A program made the translations under genes and the position numbers. The notes beneath the pieces were generated by a model. The model did not search any database. It was not told the origin of the DNA and saw nothing but the letters and a program-made list of their open reading frames with translations. DNA of 64,000 nt from an uncultured Ellagibacter sp. Its GTDB lineage: Bacteria > Actinomycetota > Coriobacteriia > Coriobacteriales > Eggerthellaceae. The stretch spans positions 62,001 through 126,000 of the forward strand of contig NZ_CAKUBT010000003.1 of NCBI RefSeq assembly GCF_934643285.1, in the 5' to 3' direction. Below are positions 54,001 through 62,134 of this stretch, one piece after another (position 1 is the first letter of the stretch; the number at the start of each line of letters is the position of its first letter).

Positions 54001-57000
54001 GTATAGCGTTGGTGTTCCCGTAGCGCAGATTGGCGGCAATGTATTTATCAGCGTCCAGGCCGCTATCGACGCCGCTCAAACGGGCGAGACAGTCAAGCTG
54101 CTGGCGGATGCCGTGGTTGACGACACGGTGATTGTTCAGGACAAGGGCGCTATCACGCTTGATCTGAACGGCAAGACCATCTCCAACACGAAGGAGATCT
54201 GGAACGAAGGCGCCGATAAGTGGTCCCTTATCTCCGTCAGGGGCAACTCCGACCTGACCATCACGGGCAACGGCGCAATTGACGCGCTGGCGAACGACTC
54301 GTACGCGATTGATTTGTACGATGCAGCGAGCAAGTGCACCATCGAAAACGGCGCGTTCACCGGCAACATCAGCGCGGTGTACGTCTTCGACGGCTCGCTG
54401 ACCATCAATGGCGGCACGTTTGACATCAAGCAGCTGAGCGGCCAGGACGATCATCGCTTTACCATCAACTGCTACGATTCGAGCTACAAGAACGGAACTG
54501 CCCAAGTCAGCATCAACGGCGGTACGTTCAACGGCTTCGATCCGGCCAACAACCTGGCCGAGGGCACGGGCACGATCTTCACGGCTCCTGGCTATACGAC
54601 TGTTGCTAATGCCGACGGTACGTACAGCGTTGCTGCTGGTGTGGCGCAGGTGGCGGGTAAGGCATTCACTAGCCTGCAGGCAGCTATTGACGCAGCTCAG
54701 GACGGCGAGACCGTTACGCTGCTGACGGATGCGACTGAAGACGTGGCCATCAGCAAGAGCATCACCCTCGATCTGGGCAGCAAGACCCTGACGAACACGA
54801 ACGCTGGCAAGGCAACGATCTCCGTGCAGGGCGGCACCGTTACTGTTAAGAACGGTAATGTTACGGGCGGCACCAGCTACTACAACATCGAGGTCACGAA
54901 GGGCAGCAACGCCAACCTGACGCTGGCGGATGTGACCGCCACGGCGGGCAACACCGGTTCCTCCATGATCGACAACTGGGGCACCCTGACTATCGAGAGC
55001 GGCACTTACACTGGCGGCCTGAACGTGGTCAAGAGCGAGGAGGGTTCCAAGCTGACCATCACCGGTGGTACGTTCACGCTGGATTATGCGCCAAGCAGCG
55101 GTTATACCGCAGCAATTCTGGTGTACGGTGATACAACCATCAGCGGCGGCGAGTTTGTCCAGACCGCAACTCCTAAATGGGGCTATCCGCAGGTTGTCAT
55201 GACCGGTGTTGTGGAGGGCTATACCTCTATTACGCGGGTTACCGGCGGCCACTTCACCAACAAGAAGTCGGGCGACAACATTTTCCACGGCTACGGCAAG
55301 GCCACCTCTGACAACTTCGAGGTCTCCGGCGGTACCTTCAACAAGAAGGTTCCCGATGGCTACTTCGCCGATGGACTTACTTGCGCTAAGAACTCCGATG
55401 GCACGTACGGCGTCGCAACGGCAATCGCTCAGATTGACAGCACGAGGTACACTAGCCTTAAGGCTGCCATCGCTGCGGCTAAGAGCGGCAAGACCATCCA
55501 GCTGCTGAACGACACCACGGAAAACATCACCATCAATGCCTCCAAGCAGATCACGCTTGACCTGAATGGTCATACCCTTAACGGTGGCACGGGCACCGCG
55601 AAAGCGGCTATCCTAAACAAGGGCACCGTGACCATCACCGATACGAGTGCTGACAAGACTGGCACCATCAAGCGCGACGATCAGGGCGTCGCAGGCGAGA
55701 CTAGCTATTACGTCATTGACAACAATGGCACGATGGTCATTGACCAGGCGAACGTCGTGAACAACTCTGGTGCCAAGGGCTCTTCTCTGATTCGCAATGG
55801 CGGTGTGGATAATGTATCGTCGCTCACCATCAACGGCGGCACGTTCGAGCAGCAGAACTTCATTGCGGTCAAGAACGATGGCAATGGCGAGCTCACCATC
55901 AACGGCGGCACGCTGACCAGCAAGCAGGCTGTTGTTCAGAACTGGAACAAGGCTCAGATCCTGGGCGGCAACCTGACGGGCGGTTACCTCTGGACGGATT
56001 CTTACACCGAAGCGGGTACGATTGGCGAAACCGTCATCGGCGGCGACGCTCAATTTACCGGCACGATCTACATGGACGTCATGAGCCCCAATCCTTCGAC
56101 TCTGAAGATTGAGGGCGGCAAGCTGGACGTTACCAAGTGGACGGTGACTCCCGCCGCGGCGGCGGCAAATGCCACTATCGCGGTTTCTGGCGGCACCTTC
56201 ACGGCCGCTGTTCCCGAGAACTACTGCGCTGCAGGTTACGTTCCCGCCACTAACGCCGACGGCACCTACGGCGTGGCGGTGGGTAAGTTCACTGTCCAGG
56301 TGACGTCCCGCACCACTACCAGCGATAGTCCTGTGGCCAATGTGTCCGGCGGCGGCAGCGATGTCACCTACGCAGATGGCACCACAGTTACGGCATCCGC
56401 CATTAGCGGCTACAATTTCGTGGGCTGGTTCGTCAATGACTATTCTGGCACGCCGTACAGCACCGACCTGACCTGCACGGTCAAGCCAACCGACAATTGC
56501 ACCATGATCGCTGTCTACGAGCCCGTCAGCGGCGGCAAGTTCTGGCTGACCGTTACGGCTTCTGAGTTCACGGTCAACGGCGGCGCGGTGCAGGATTCCT
56601 ACCTGTATGAGCAGTACGCCATCGGCGCATCTGTGACGGTGAACTTCACTGGTTCAGAGAACTTCCTGTACTGGGTCAACGCATCCAACAAGGTAGTTTC
56701 CACCGATAAGAGCTACACCTTCACTATGGGCAGCGAGACGGCCCTGAAGGCTGTGTACGGCAAGGCACGCCAGAATCAGGCTACCGTGGTGTTCGTTTCC
56801 CACAGCGACCAGATCATCAGCTCCAAAGCCTACACCACCAACGAAACCCTCCAGTTCCCCGTGCCTCCCATTAAGATGGGCTGCACCTTCACCGGCTGGT
56901 CCATGACGGAGGATCAGATCCACGCGGCCATGGCCAGCAACGGAGGCATCATTGAGGTGCGCGCGCTCTATACGGAGCCCAGCATGGCCTGCAAGGTGAC

Positions 57001-57598
57001 GGTGGTCTATCCCGAAGGCGTCGACAATGAGGACGTGGACGCGGTGGTCGGTAAGGCCATCGACGTGACGGCCAAGGACATCGATGGCAAGACCTTTTCC
57101 TACTGGACGGACAACGACGGCAACATCCTGGGCTACACCAAGACGCTGAAGCTGGCTCCCAGCGGCGACATGACCGTGAAAGCTATTTACAGCGACGGAG
57201 CCACCGAAGCCCAGCCTGTCATTTCCATCAGTGAGGTTAGCGCTACCAAGGTAAATGAGGGCTATGCAGTCACTTTCATGGCAACGCGTGCTATACCTGA
57301 GGGCTACCAGGTTGTGGAGCAGGGTATCCTGTGGAGTAGAGATGCTGCCTGCGGTGAGGATGGCGCAGCGACGTACATGCAGTTTGATAGCAACGGCAAA
57401 CTGCCGACCGGCGTAAATGCTTACATCGGCAACAGCCTGGAATTAAACGGTGTGACGCGCCTTGACATTTCCACCAAGTACAGTGATCGAACGTTCTACG
57501 GCCGCGGCTACATGATTCTTAAGAGCGATGCGGGTGAACTCCTGTATATTTATACGGATACGATTGCGTCTGGCAGCTACGACAGCCTGACCAAGTAA
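51065..57598 (+). CDS. Giant secreted beta-helix repeat protein (2177 aa)
   Basis: ATG 51065 is chosen because it gives a signal peptide directly (NANKVVSVLLSVAMCPMMVP, cleavage near SAAFAADDD). After a low-complexity linker come six large repeats starting near residues 85, 392, 692, 985, 1192 and 1453. Each opens with a motif like VNGTSYPSLQAAIDAAS, has KLLAD and LDLNGHTL strands and many GGTF/GGT turns, and closes with DGTYGVA. This is the pattern of a right-handed parallel beta-helix. From about 1739 there are InlB-B/Listeria-Bacteroides-type repeats (TASAISGYNFVGWFVNDYSG) and a final Ig-like domain. No LPXTG or C-terminal membrane helix is seen, so attachment must be through the terminal domains. 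Role: probable adhesin or glycan-binding surface protein. The peptide gene 25 bp downstream is probably co-transcribed. Confidence 0.88.
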   Translation: MKASNANKVVSVLLSVAMCPMMVPSAAFAADDDAASGASSPIEQAQSADQAEAFGTSASSSDTVAPQSESADASTGEAAPAATATVNGYSTLEEAVRNATVDAQGVITYKVTGKVNVDGTGWVQVRPATATNAKVVKFVGKSADAEICITQGTAILADQGSSALSVEFSDLKLSKLNPTYAGDYGQSTNYFTTWLRNTDAASNCVTYTNCEFPNGVCNNQYGKTVFNSCRFTNTVTDLYNMWVYGGNVEVNGGSFTGVRGVKVYTEGTAAVAPEVNITGTSFTGLTEKAAIVVSKPATVTLGSVSVTDCANGLIQKDIERSSEKVTLNANGTGIGGNFDITSNTGSDATKAEFNLNAGTLTSEVSSDFLADGFTLSKNNDGTFGVTEAAPAGVAEVNGTSYPSLQAAIDAASRNATVKLLADTKENVTISAPYVTLDLNGHTLNGGTEKGKPALTVTARVTVKDGSAAQTGTIMREDTAETSGVSSHYVIDVQGAGWLTFESGSVKNNSGNDSGKGASLVRVGDDSVAKYPGLNIKGGTFTQDNFIVIKVESGDLFLNGGTLNSANSYAIEDWHRATIKGGTVNGTVAAWTCSGGHNSDLSISGGTVNGNVFSVNYGSAEDKVAKVSITGGSVNGTLGTYTYNNGLAATTDAAKATIEITGGTFKEDPTKYVVEDCAINKNEDGTYGVAKAYLAQVGEASYYTMDEAFKAQTASGEAITLLRDYTTGSTFNSGTVARVVDLNGHTWTCTGTDANSAAFEINNPNASLTVKNGKIVSSQLIGLIPSAMGGTIKYDNSTLTFEGVEASTTATSGIETNGNNANNTVVLKNSTLNVPNGFGIYFPSSGTLTIDSSTINAKTMGAQVCSGNLNVTAGSKINVSGDPVEKLEGDGAIQDGAAISIVNRAGYKGLGQIAIAGGTFTAKAGNAALKAYTWNSSTKQESAFDNSAKTVAVSAGTFSSAVASDLCAEGYAPVANADGTYSVGVPVAQIGGNVFISVQAAIDAAQTGETVKLLADAVVDDTVIVQDKGAITLDLNGKTISNTKEIWNEGADKWSLISVRGNSDLTITGNGAIDALANDSYAIDLYDAASKCTIENGAFTGNISAVYVFDGSLTINGGTFDIKQLSGQDDHRFTINCYDSSYKNGTAQVSINGGTFNGFDPANNLAEGTGTIFTAPGYTTVANADGTYSVAAGVAQVAGKAFTSLQAAIDAAQDGETVTLLTDATEDVAISKSITLDLGSKTLTNTNAGKATISVQGGTVTVKNGNVTGGTSYYNIEVTKGSNANLTLADVTATAGNTGSSMIDNWGTLTIESGTYTGGLNVVKSEEGSKLTITGGTFTLDYAPSSGYTAAILVYGDTTISGGEFVQTATPKWGYPQVVMTGVVEGYTSITRVTGGHFTNKKSGDNIFHGYGKATSDNFEVSGGTFNKKVPDGYFADGLTCAKNSDGTYGVATAIAQIDSTRYTSLKAAIAAAKSGKTIQLLNDTTENITINASKQITLDLNGHTLNGGTGTAKAAILNKGTVTITDTSADKTGTIKRDDQGVAGETSYYVIDNNGTMVIDQANVVNNSGAKGSSLIRNGGVDNVSSLTINGGTFEQQNFIAVKNDGNGELTINGGTLTSKQAVVQNWNKAQILGGNLTGGYLWTDSYTEAGTIGETVIGGDAQFTGTIYMDVMSPNPSTLKIEGGKLDVTKWTVTPAAAAANATIAVSGGTFTAAVPENYCAAGYVPATNADGTYGVAVGKFTVQVTSRTTTSDSPVANVSGGGSDVTYADGTTVTASAISGYNFVGWFVNDYSGTPYSTDLTCTVKPTDNCTMIAVYEPVSGGKFWLTVTASEFTVNGGAVQDSYLYEQYAIGASVTVNFTGSENFLYWVNASNKVVSTDKSYTFTMGSETALKAVYGKARQNQATVVFVSHSDQIISSKAYTTNETLQFPVPPIKMGCTFTGWSMTEDQIHAAMASNGGIIEVRALYTEPSMACKVTVVYPEGVDNEDVDAVVGKAIDVTAKDIDGKTFSYWTDNDGNILGYTKTLKLAPSGDMTVKAIYSDGATEAQPVISISEVSATKVNEGYAVTFMATRAIPEGYQVVEQGILWSRDAACGEDGAATYMQFDSNGKLPTGVNAYIGNSLELNGVTRLDISTKYSDRTFYGRGYMILKSDAGELLYIYTDTIASGSYDSLTK

Positions 57599-57623
57599 CC
57601 AAGTAAAGGAGGCAAAAGAACTT

Positions 57624-57737
57624 ATGGATAGGAAGCAGTATGAATCTCCGGAGATGTTGGTCATTCTGATCGCCGACGAAGATGTCATCACCGCCAGTGG
57701 CGAAATTGATTCTGGCTTTGTCGGCGGCGACGATTAA
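57624..57737 (+). CDS. 37-aa peptide, candidate precursor
   Basis: ATG 57624 lies 11 bp behind AAAGGAGG (57605-57612), a stronger site than most genes here have. The peptide starts MDRKQYESPEMLVILIADED, continues VITASGEIDSGF and ends VGGDD. The N-terminal half (Y-x-x-P-x-x-x-V, then a DVITASG motif) resembles the short leader-like peptides often found near PqqD/ABC exporter clusters in Firmicutes and Actinobacteria. The acidic, Gly- and Ser-rich tail could be a core. It sits between the giant surface gene and the BspA-like gene, 3.7 kb from the PqqD-like gene. It may be a ribosomal peptide precursor or a small signal; no modification site can be proven. Confidence 0.6.
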   Translation: MDRKQYESPEMLVILIADEDVITASGEIDSGFVGGDD

Positions 57738-57768
57738 ATTGCCCGCTCATCTCCAACCTAACCTAAAA

Positions 57769-57800
57769 CAGGGGCGTAGCCCGCGCGGGCTACGCCCCTG
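57769..57800. terminator. Perfect 32-bp palindrome, probable terminator
   Basis: CAGGGGCGTAGCCCGC and its exact complement meet without a loop, 31 bp after the peptide stop. It would form a 14-bp stem with a 4-nt loop. No T run. Confidence 0.6.
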
Positions 57801-57823
57801 CGCTTAAATCAAGGGAGCGACTT

Positions 57824-58495
57824 ATGAAAAAACTCATCCCCGTACTGCTGTCGCTGCTCATGGCGCTGGCTGTGGCGGTTCCGGCGTTTGCGGACACCGT
57901 CTACACCGAGGGTGCGCTGAACTATACCATCGCGGATGAGTCCATCACTATCACCGACTACTTCGGCAAGGACGCTGAAGTTACCGTGCCTGCTAGTATT
58001 GCTGGCACTCCTGTGAACACCATCGCCACAGGTGCGTTTGCTCACAACGACAGCGTAAAAAAGGTAAACCTGCCGGATACCATCACTACTGTGGAAGAAG
58101 GGGCCTTTGCTGCCGGCATTACGGTGAACTACCAGTCCAACGTCGTCAGCGGCGGTACGTCGATCGGCGAAGGTGATTTTGCCGGAAGCGACTCTGGCGG
58201 CGGCTCTGATTCGTCGACCGGTATCGACGAGACCACCGTCGACGCGGACGGCTCCGCCACTTCAGGCAGTGCCGCCGCTGCGGACACCAGTGCCGCATCC
58301 AACCCTAGCGGCGACGCGGCGGACTCCGCCGACGCTGCTTCTGAGTCGGGGAGCGAGAAGATTTCCCAGCTGGACAGCTCGACCGAGCAAGAGCAGGGCG
58401 CAAGCTTCCCCTGGTTTTGGGTGGCTCTTGGCATCGTTGTTGTGGTAGTATGTGCCGCCGCCTGCTTATGGCTATGGCGAAAGAGAAACCGCTAA
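57824..58495 (+). CDS. BspA/LRR_5-like surface protein with C-terminal membrane anchor
   Basis: ATG 57824 follows AAGGGAG. The 223-aa protein has a signal peptide (KKLIPVLLSLLMALAVAVPA, cleavage after AFA). A short BspA-type leucine-rich region follows (NYTIADESITITDYFGKDAE; VTVPASIAGTPVNTIATGAF; KVNLPDTITTVEEGAF), then a Ser/Ala/Asp-rich linker of about 90 residues, a transmembrane helix (FWVALGIVVVVVCAAACLWL) and a basic stop-transfer (WRKRNR). The repeat section is only about 1.5 units long. It would display a small LRR domain on the cell surface. A terminator follows at 58583. Confidence 0.87.
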   Translation: MKKLIPVLLSLLMALAVAVPAFADTVYTEGALNYTIADESITITDYFGKDAEVTVPASIAGTPVNTIATGAFAHNDSVKKVNLPDTITTVEEGAFAAGITVNYQSNVVSGGTSIGEGDFAGSDSGGGSDSSTGIDETTVDADGSATSGSAAAADTSAASNPSGDAADSADAASESGSEKISQLDSSTEQEQGASFPWFWVALGIVVVVVCAAACLWLWRKRNR

Positions 58496-58582
58496 GGCGT
58501 ATCGGCTTGGGACGCCGGTTTCGGTTCGACGTGCTTCCGGTCACCGCAGGCGCAGCCGAGAACCCATCTCCCTCATCGGCAA

Positions 58583-58616
58583 GGCAAGGCCCGCGCCTGG
58601 TAGCGCGGGCCTTGCC
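58583..58616. terminator. Terminator-like hairpin after the BspA-like gene
   Basis: GGCAAGGCCCGCGC (58583-58596) pairs with 58603-58616, 6-nt loop, then ATCTTCT. Confidence 0.65.
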
Positions 58617-58902
58617 ATCTTCTGAAGCTGAAAGCTGCACCCTTCCAACCTGACACTATGGAGAGGCGCCCGCCCGCGTGCCGGCAATGAGCAAGCAAGC
58701 CGCGGCAAAACCTGCGCACATCGAGCAAAAAATTCAGCGGAAAACCAGCTCTTTATGTTATACAGTTCAACCGCAAAACCGGATTTGCATTCGCGGAACA
58801 AAGCTGAAACCGATACGGAAAAGCCACTGATGGGTCGATTTTGCAGTCGCCGATGGGAATTTCCCTATTCAACGTAAGGAACTTCCCCTGGCCTTCGCCT
58901 TC

Positions 58903-60138
58903 CTACATCCTGGTAACCTCAAGGCGTTTGAGCAGGTCGATGTCTTCTTGCGCGCTACGTGCGTCGGTGACGAGCTCGCTCATGCTCGCGTTGCGCGAGA
59001 GTCCCTTGCGGATAACATGCCCCACTTGGTAGAGGCACGCGGCTGGAGCAAGCCACGCGTGCTTGCGCGCCGGCGCCCAATGAGCGCGCCCGCCCTCGTA
59101 AAGATAGCGAACCAATGCCGCGGGGCTGCGGAAGCTGTGCAGCACTGTGCGGGTTGCCTGCGCGCCGCGCTCCATCTTGCGCCCCATGTTCCCCCTCTGC
59201 ATGATGTAGAGCAGAAGGTCGCTCGCAAGCTGCGCGTCGGCTTCGCCAAACCATGTTGCCGACGTATGAAGCCCCAGGTAGGTGCGGCAAAGCCACGTTG
59301 TGGTGACCGCCAGCTTCTCCATGCCGATCTGCTGCGCCGCATGTTGAAAGCCGCGCTCCCAAAGCTCGTCGGTCAAGTGCGCGTCGACGAACATCTGCCA
59401 ATCCAGAATCTGGCGAAGCCCCAGACCCGAACCTAGATGCTGGTTGACATGCGCGAGCAACACCAGGCCGTTCTCGAGCGGCGGCAACACGGGCACGCTG
59501 AAGCCTGCGACATCAGTCCATTCGGCGCGCGGGATGGCGTCGTAAATGGCCTGGTCAAGGAAACGTGCCTGCTGCTTGTTGGTGCATGTGCTGAAATAGC
59601 GATGCAGCTCGATTTCGGGACAGCCCGCCTTCTTGAAGCCCGCGTGGCGCGGATTGATTTCAAGCTCAATATCGTTTTCCCAGCCCAAGCGCTCCAGGAG
59701 CGAAAACGCCTGCTTGAAGTGGTCGGGCGGCACGATGAGGTCGATGTCGCCCATGCTGCGGCTGTTCGGCTGCGGGTAATTTGCCGCAGCGGCCGCGCCC
59801 TTCAGCACGGCAACGGGGATGCCTGCCTGGCGAAACTCGGCGAGCACGCTGTCTTGCGCCATCATGAGGCGATACCAGCCCGACAGGTTCTTGCCCGCGC
59901 GCGCAAGGTATTCCGCCTGGTCGGCGGGGGAGAGCCCGAGGGATTCGACGGCGTTTGCCGGATAGCCGATGACGGATTGCGCTTCCAGCTCCGCCTGCAC
60001 GGCAGGCCACAAACCGTCGGGGACGGAAAATGGGCCGGGAGCCTTGACCGCGCGAGCCTCATCGCGCGTCGCATGTTGAAGGGCGCTTTCGGCGGCGATG
60101 ATTCTGATCGCGTATTCTTCGGCGGCGGAAAGCTCCAC
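58903..60138 (-). CDS. Nucleotidyltransferase family protein (PF14907-like)
   Basis: GTG 60138 is preferred (GAGG eight bases upstream on the minus strand); a longer frame to 60204 is possible. The 411-aa protein has GIPVAVLKGAAAAANYPQPN, then SRSMGDIDLIVPPDHFKQAF (G-S/D-x-D nucleotidyltransferase signature) and a third-acid region in CPEIELHRYFS. This is the uncharacterised nucleotidyltransferase family often found in lasso- and other RiPP-type clusters of Firmicutes. A helical C-terminal half follows. It is transcribed away from the HprK-like gene from a shared 290-bp intergenic region. Predicted role: nucleotidylation of a peptide or protein; target unknown. Confidence 0.78.
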   Translation of the reverse strand: MELSAAEEYAIRIIAAESALQHATRDEARAVKAPGPFSVPDGLWPAVQAELEAQSVIGYPANAVESLGLSPADQAEYLARAGKNLSGWYRLMMAQDSVLAEFRQAGIPVAVLKGAAAAANYPQPNSRSMGDIDLIVPPDHFKQAFSLLERLGWENDIELEINPRHAGFKKAGCPEIELHRYFSTCTNKQQARFLDQAIYDAIPRAEWTDVAGFSVPVLPPLENGLVLLAHVNQHLGSGLGLRQILDWQMFVDAHLTDELWERGFQHAAQQIGMEKLAVTTTWLCRTYLGLHTSATWFGEADAQLASDLLLYIMQRGNMGRKMERGAQATRTVLHSFRSPAALVRYLYEGGRAHWAPARKHAWLAPAACLYQVGHVIRKGLSRNASMSELVTDARSAQEDIDLLKRLEVTRM

Positions 60139-60429
60139 GGATTCTTCCTCTCGTTGCTTCGTTGCAGCATGCGCGCACGTGGAAATTACTTGCGAACCTG
60201 ACAATCAGTCGTGCGTTCTTCCTGTGCGCCTATAATATAACAGCGTTAAACGCGAATCGAGAAATGCCTTTATACCGTGCAATTCGAGAGTTGTTGCGGT
60301 TGCTGCCGCCGCCCGCGTGCAGCCCGCTAGCTGCCTGCAACCTGTCCGTGCCGGCTGTGCAGCCCGTCCGTGCCGCCGCTGGCCGCGCGCGGCCCGCCTG
60401 TTCTGCCGCCTTCCCAAGGAGCGAAGTTT
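60139..60429. promoter_or_regulatory. Divergent intergenic region
   Basis: Contains both 5' ends of the nucleotidyltransferase and the HprK-like operon. TATAATATAACA around 60230-60241 is the most AT-rich spot and could hold a -10 element. 60290-60410 is a GC-rich run with repeated CAGCCCG/GCCGCC motifs. Confidence 0.4.
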
Positions 60430-61284
60430 ATGTTCTGCGTCCAAATAGCCGAGGTTCTTGTCGCTATCGAGAACCGCTATGCGTTCTCCGAGCGGCTTTG
60501 CGCGGACTACATTGCTAACGCCTCCCCTGATGAATGTGATTTTTCGGTATCGGCGACGCTGGAGGAGATTGCGGCGGAGAACAACGATGGGGGCACTTTC
60601 TCGCCCGCATATTGCGAGTCGCTGGCGCTCTACCGCAAGATTTGCACTCGCATGCTGGATTACGACGCGTTTCTGCTGCATGCGGCGGTCGTCTCGTATA
60701 GGGGTCGCGGGTTCGCGTTCGCGGCGAAAAGCGGGACGGGCAAGAGCACGCACGTCGCGCAGTGGATGCGAGCGCTCGGCGATGACGTGACGGTCGTGAA
60801 CGGCGACAAGCCCATTCTTCGGTGGCAAAGCGGGGAAGGCGGCGAGGCGAAAGACGCTGGGGCGCCGAACGAGACGCCTGGTGGGGAAGCTGTCGAGGTC
60901 GCCTGCGACCAGCTGGCGGGTGAGTTCGTTGCGTACGGCACGCCGTACTGCGGCAAGGAGAACTGGGGGCAGAACACGAGCGTTCCCCTTCACGCCGTTT
61001 GCTTTATCGAGCGCTGCGAGCCGGGCGAGCCGGACCGACTGTCCCGTTTGGAAGATGACGGGGAAATCATCGCGCGCATCATGAATCAGATTCTGATGCC
61101 GAATGATCCTGCTTTGGCTGCTCGCCAGCTTGATTTACTCGATAGGTTGGTGAGCAGCGTGCCGTTCTACGTGCTGCGTTGCACGCCGACTCCTGCCGCC
61201 TTTGACGCGGCGTTCCAGATGACGCTGTGCGATAATGGGCGCAAACGAATGCATCGATGCGAAGGATCTGGGCATGAAGATTAA
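60430..61284 (+). CDS. HPr kinase-like protein of a peptide cluster
   Basis: ATG 60430 follows AAGGAGCG. The 284-aa protein has the HprK-type P-loop FAAKSGTGKSTHVAQWM (98-114) after an N-terminal domain without known ligand motifs. The second conserved part is VVNGDKPILRW, then FVAYGTPYCGKENWG, as in lasso-cluster kinases (HprK homologues that phosphorylate the C-terminal Ser of a precursor, as described for paeninodin). It overlaps the PqqD-like gene by 11 bp. The substrate could be the peptide at 57624, which contains several Ser residues, but that is inference. Confidence 0.78.
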   Translation: MFCVQIAEVLVAIENRYAFSERLCADYIANASPDECDFSVSATLEEIAAENNDGGTFSPAYCESLALYRKICTRMLDYDAFLLHAAVVSYRGRGFAFAAKSGTGKSTHVAQWMRALGDDVTVVNGDKPILRWQSGEGGEAKDAGAPNETPGGEAVEVACDQLAGEFVAYGTPYCGKENWGQNTSVPLHAVCFIERCEPGEPDRLSRLEDDGEIIARIMNQILMPNDPALAARQLDLLDRLVSSVPFYVLRCTPTPAAFDAAFQMTLCDNGRKRMHRCEGSGHED

Positions 61285-61540
61285 AGACGGTTTCATTGTG
61301 AACAAAGTGGGTAGCCAGCACGTGGTCGTGCCGGTGGGCGAGGCCAGCATGGAGCGCCATTGCATGATTCGTCTGAACGATACGGGCGCGTTCCTGTGGG
61401 AGCAGCTCGGTGCGAATACCACGGAAGATGCGCTGGTAGAGGCCCTGCTGGCGGAATACGCTGTCGACGAAGACACGGCGTGCGCCGACGTGGCGACATT
61501 TTTGGAGAAGCTTCGCGACGCCGACCTCCTTGGTGAGTAG
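61274..61540 (+). CDS. PqqD-like RiPP recognition element
   Basis: The start is ATG 61274, in agreement with the family (MKIKDGFIVNKVGSQHVVVP). The 88-aa protein is a stand-alone PqqD/RRE winged-helix fold: three strands, then MIRLNDTGAFLWEQLGANTT (the typical LNxTGxxLWxxL motif) and a helical C-terminus (VATFLEKLRDADLLGE). RREs bind the leader of a ribosomal peptide and bring it to modifying enzymes. It overlaps the HprK-like gene, and the S24/S26 peptidase follows 36 bp later, forming one operon. Confidence 0.88.
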   Translation: MKIKDGFIVNKVGSQHVVVPVGEASMERHCMIRLNDTGAFLWEQLGANTTEDALVEALLAEYAVDEDTACADVATFLEKLRDADLLGE

Positions 61541-61576
61541 GAGCCTAACCGTTAGGTTCCATCCGGCAAGCGATTC

Positions 61577-62134
61577 ATGACATGCGAAAAAGACATACCC
61601 TCAGCGGCGCCTGACGCGGGTGGGTCTTCCGCCCCTGATGAGCTGCGCAAAATCGAGGACGTACTCGCATCCGAGGGCTTCTACATGGGGCCGCCCGTGG
61701 GCGTTTCCATGTGGCCGATGCTGCGCAACCGCCATGACGTGATGATGGTGGTGCCAGTCGATCGCGAGCTGCGTCGCTACGATGTGGCGCTCTACCGCCG
61801 CGGTGAGAAGTACGTGCTGCATCGCGTGGTGGGGCATTACGGGAAAGGTCCCCAAAAAGGCTACGTGATCTGCGGAGATAACTGCGTCATGCTGGAATAC
61901 ATCCCTCGCGAGGATGTGCTCGGCGTGCTGCGGGGCTTCTATCGCGACGGCCGCCGCATCGATTGCGAGACCTCCCGCGGATACCATGCGTATTCGAAGC
62001 TGTGGGTGGCACTGTTCCCCGCACGCAAGGTGTGCAAGGGCGTAAACGCTGCGGTGAGGCGCGTTGGCAAGCGTGTGCTTTCGGTGTGTGGCCTGCGTAA
62101 ACGTGACGCTGCGAGCGAAGCGGGGCGAAAATGA
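61577..62134 (+). CDS. S24/S26-family peptidase (signal-peptidase-like)
   Basis: The 185-aa protein has the Ser-containing box PPVGVSMWPMLRNRHD (Ser44) and the second box KYVLHRVVGHYG, with His (82) where bacterial type I signal peptidase has Lys, followed by GYVICGDNCVMLEYIP. The His form is seen in archaeal/ER-type enzymes and in S24/S26 peptidases of RiPP clusters. No clear N-terminal membrane helix is present; a weak hydrophobic region lies near 140-155. It may remove the leader or process a secreted product. Its end overlaps the ABC transporter start by 4 bp. Confidence 0.8.
   Translation: MTCEKDIPSAAPDAGGSSAPDELRKIEDVLASEGFYMGPPVGVSMWPMLRNRHDVMMVVPVDRELRRYDVALYRRGEKYVLHRVVGHYGKGPQKGYVICGDNCVMLEYIPREDVLGVLRGFYRDGRRIDCETSRGYHAYSKLWVALFPARKVCKGVNAAVRRVGKRVLSVCGLRKRDAASEAGRK

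Noticed and set aside
52088..55573. Long minus-strand frames (402 and 567 aa) inside the giant surface gene
   Set aside because: They follow the repeat structure of the plus-strand gene in reverse, lack starts with ribosome binding sites and have no domain.
51065..57598. Diversity-generating retroelement target
   Set aside because: The repeats are large and domain-like, and no reverse transcriptase or template repeat is present.
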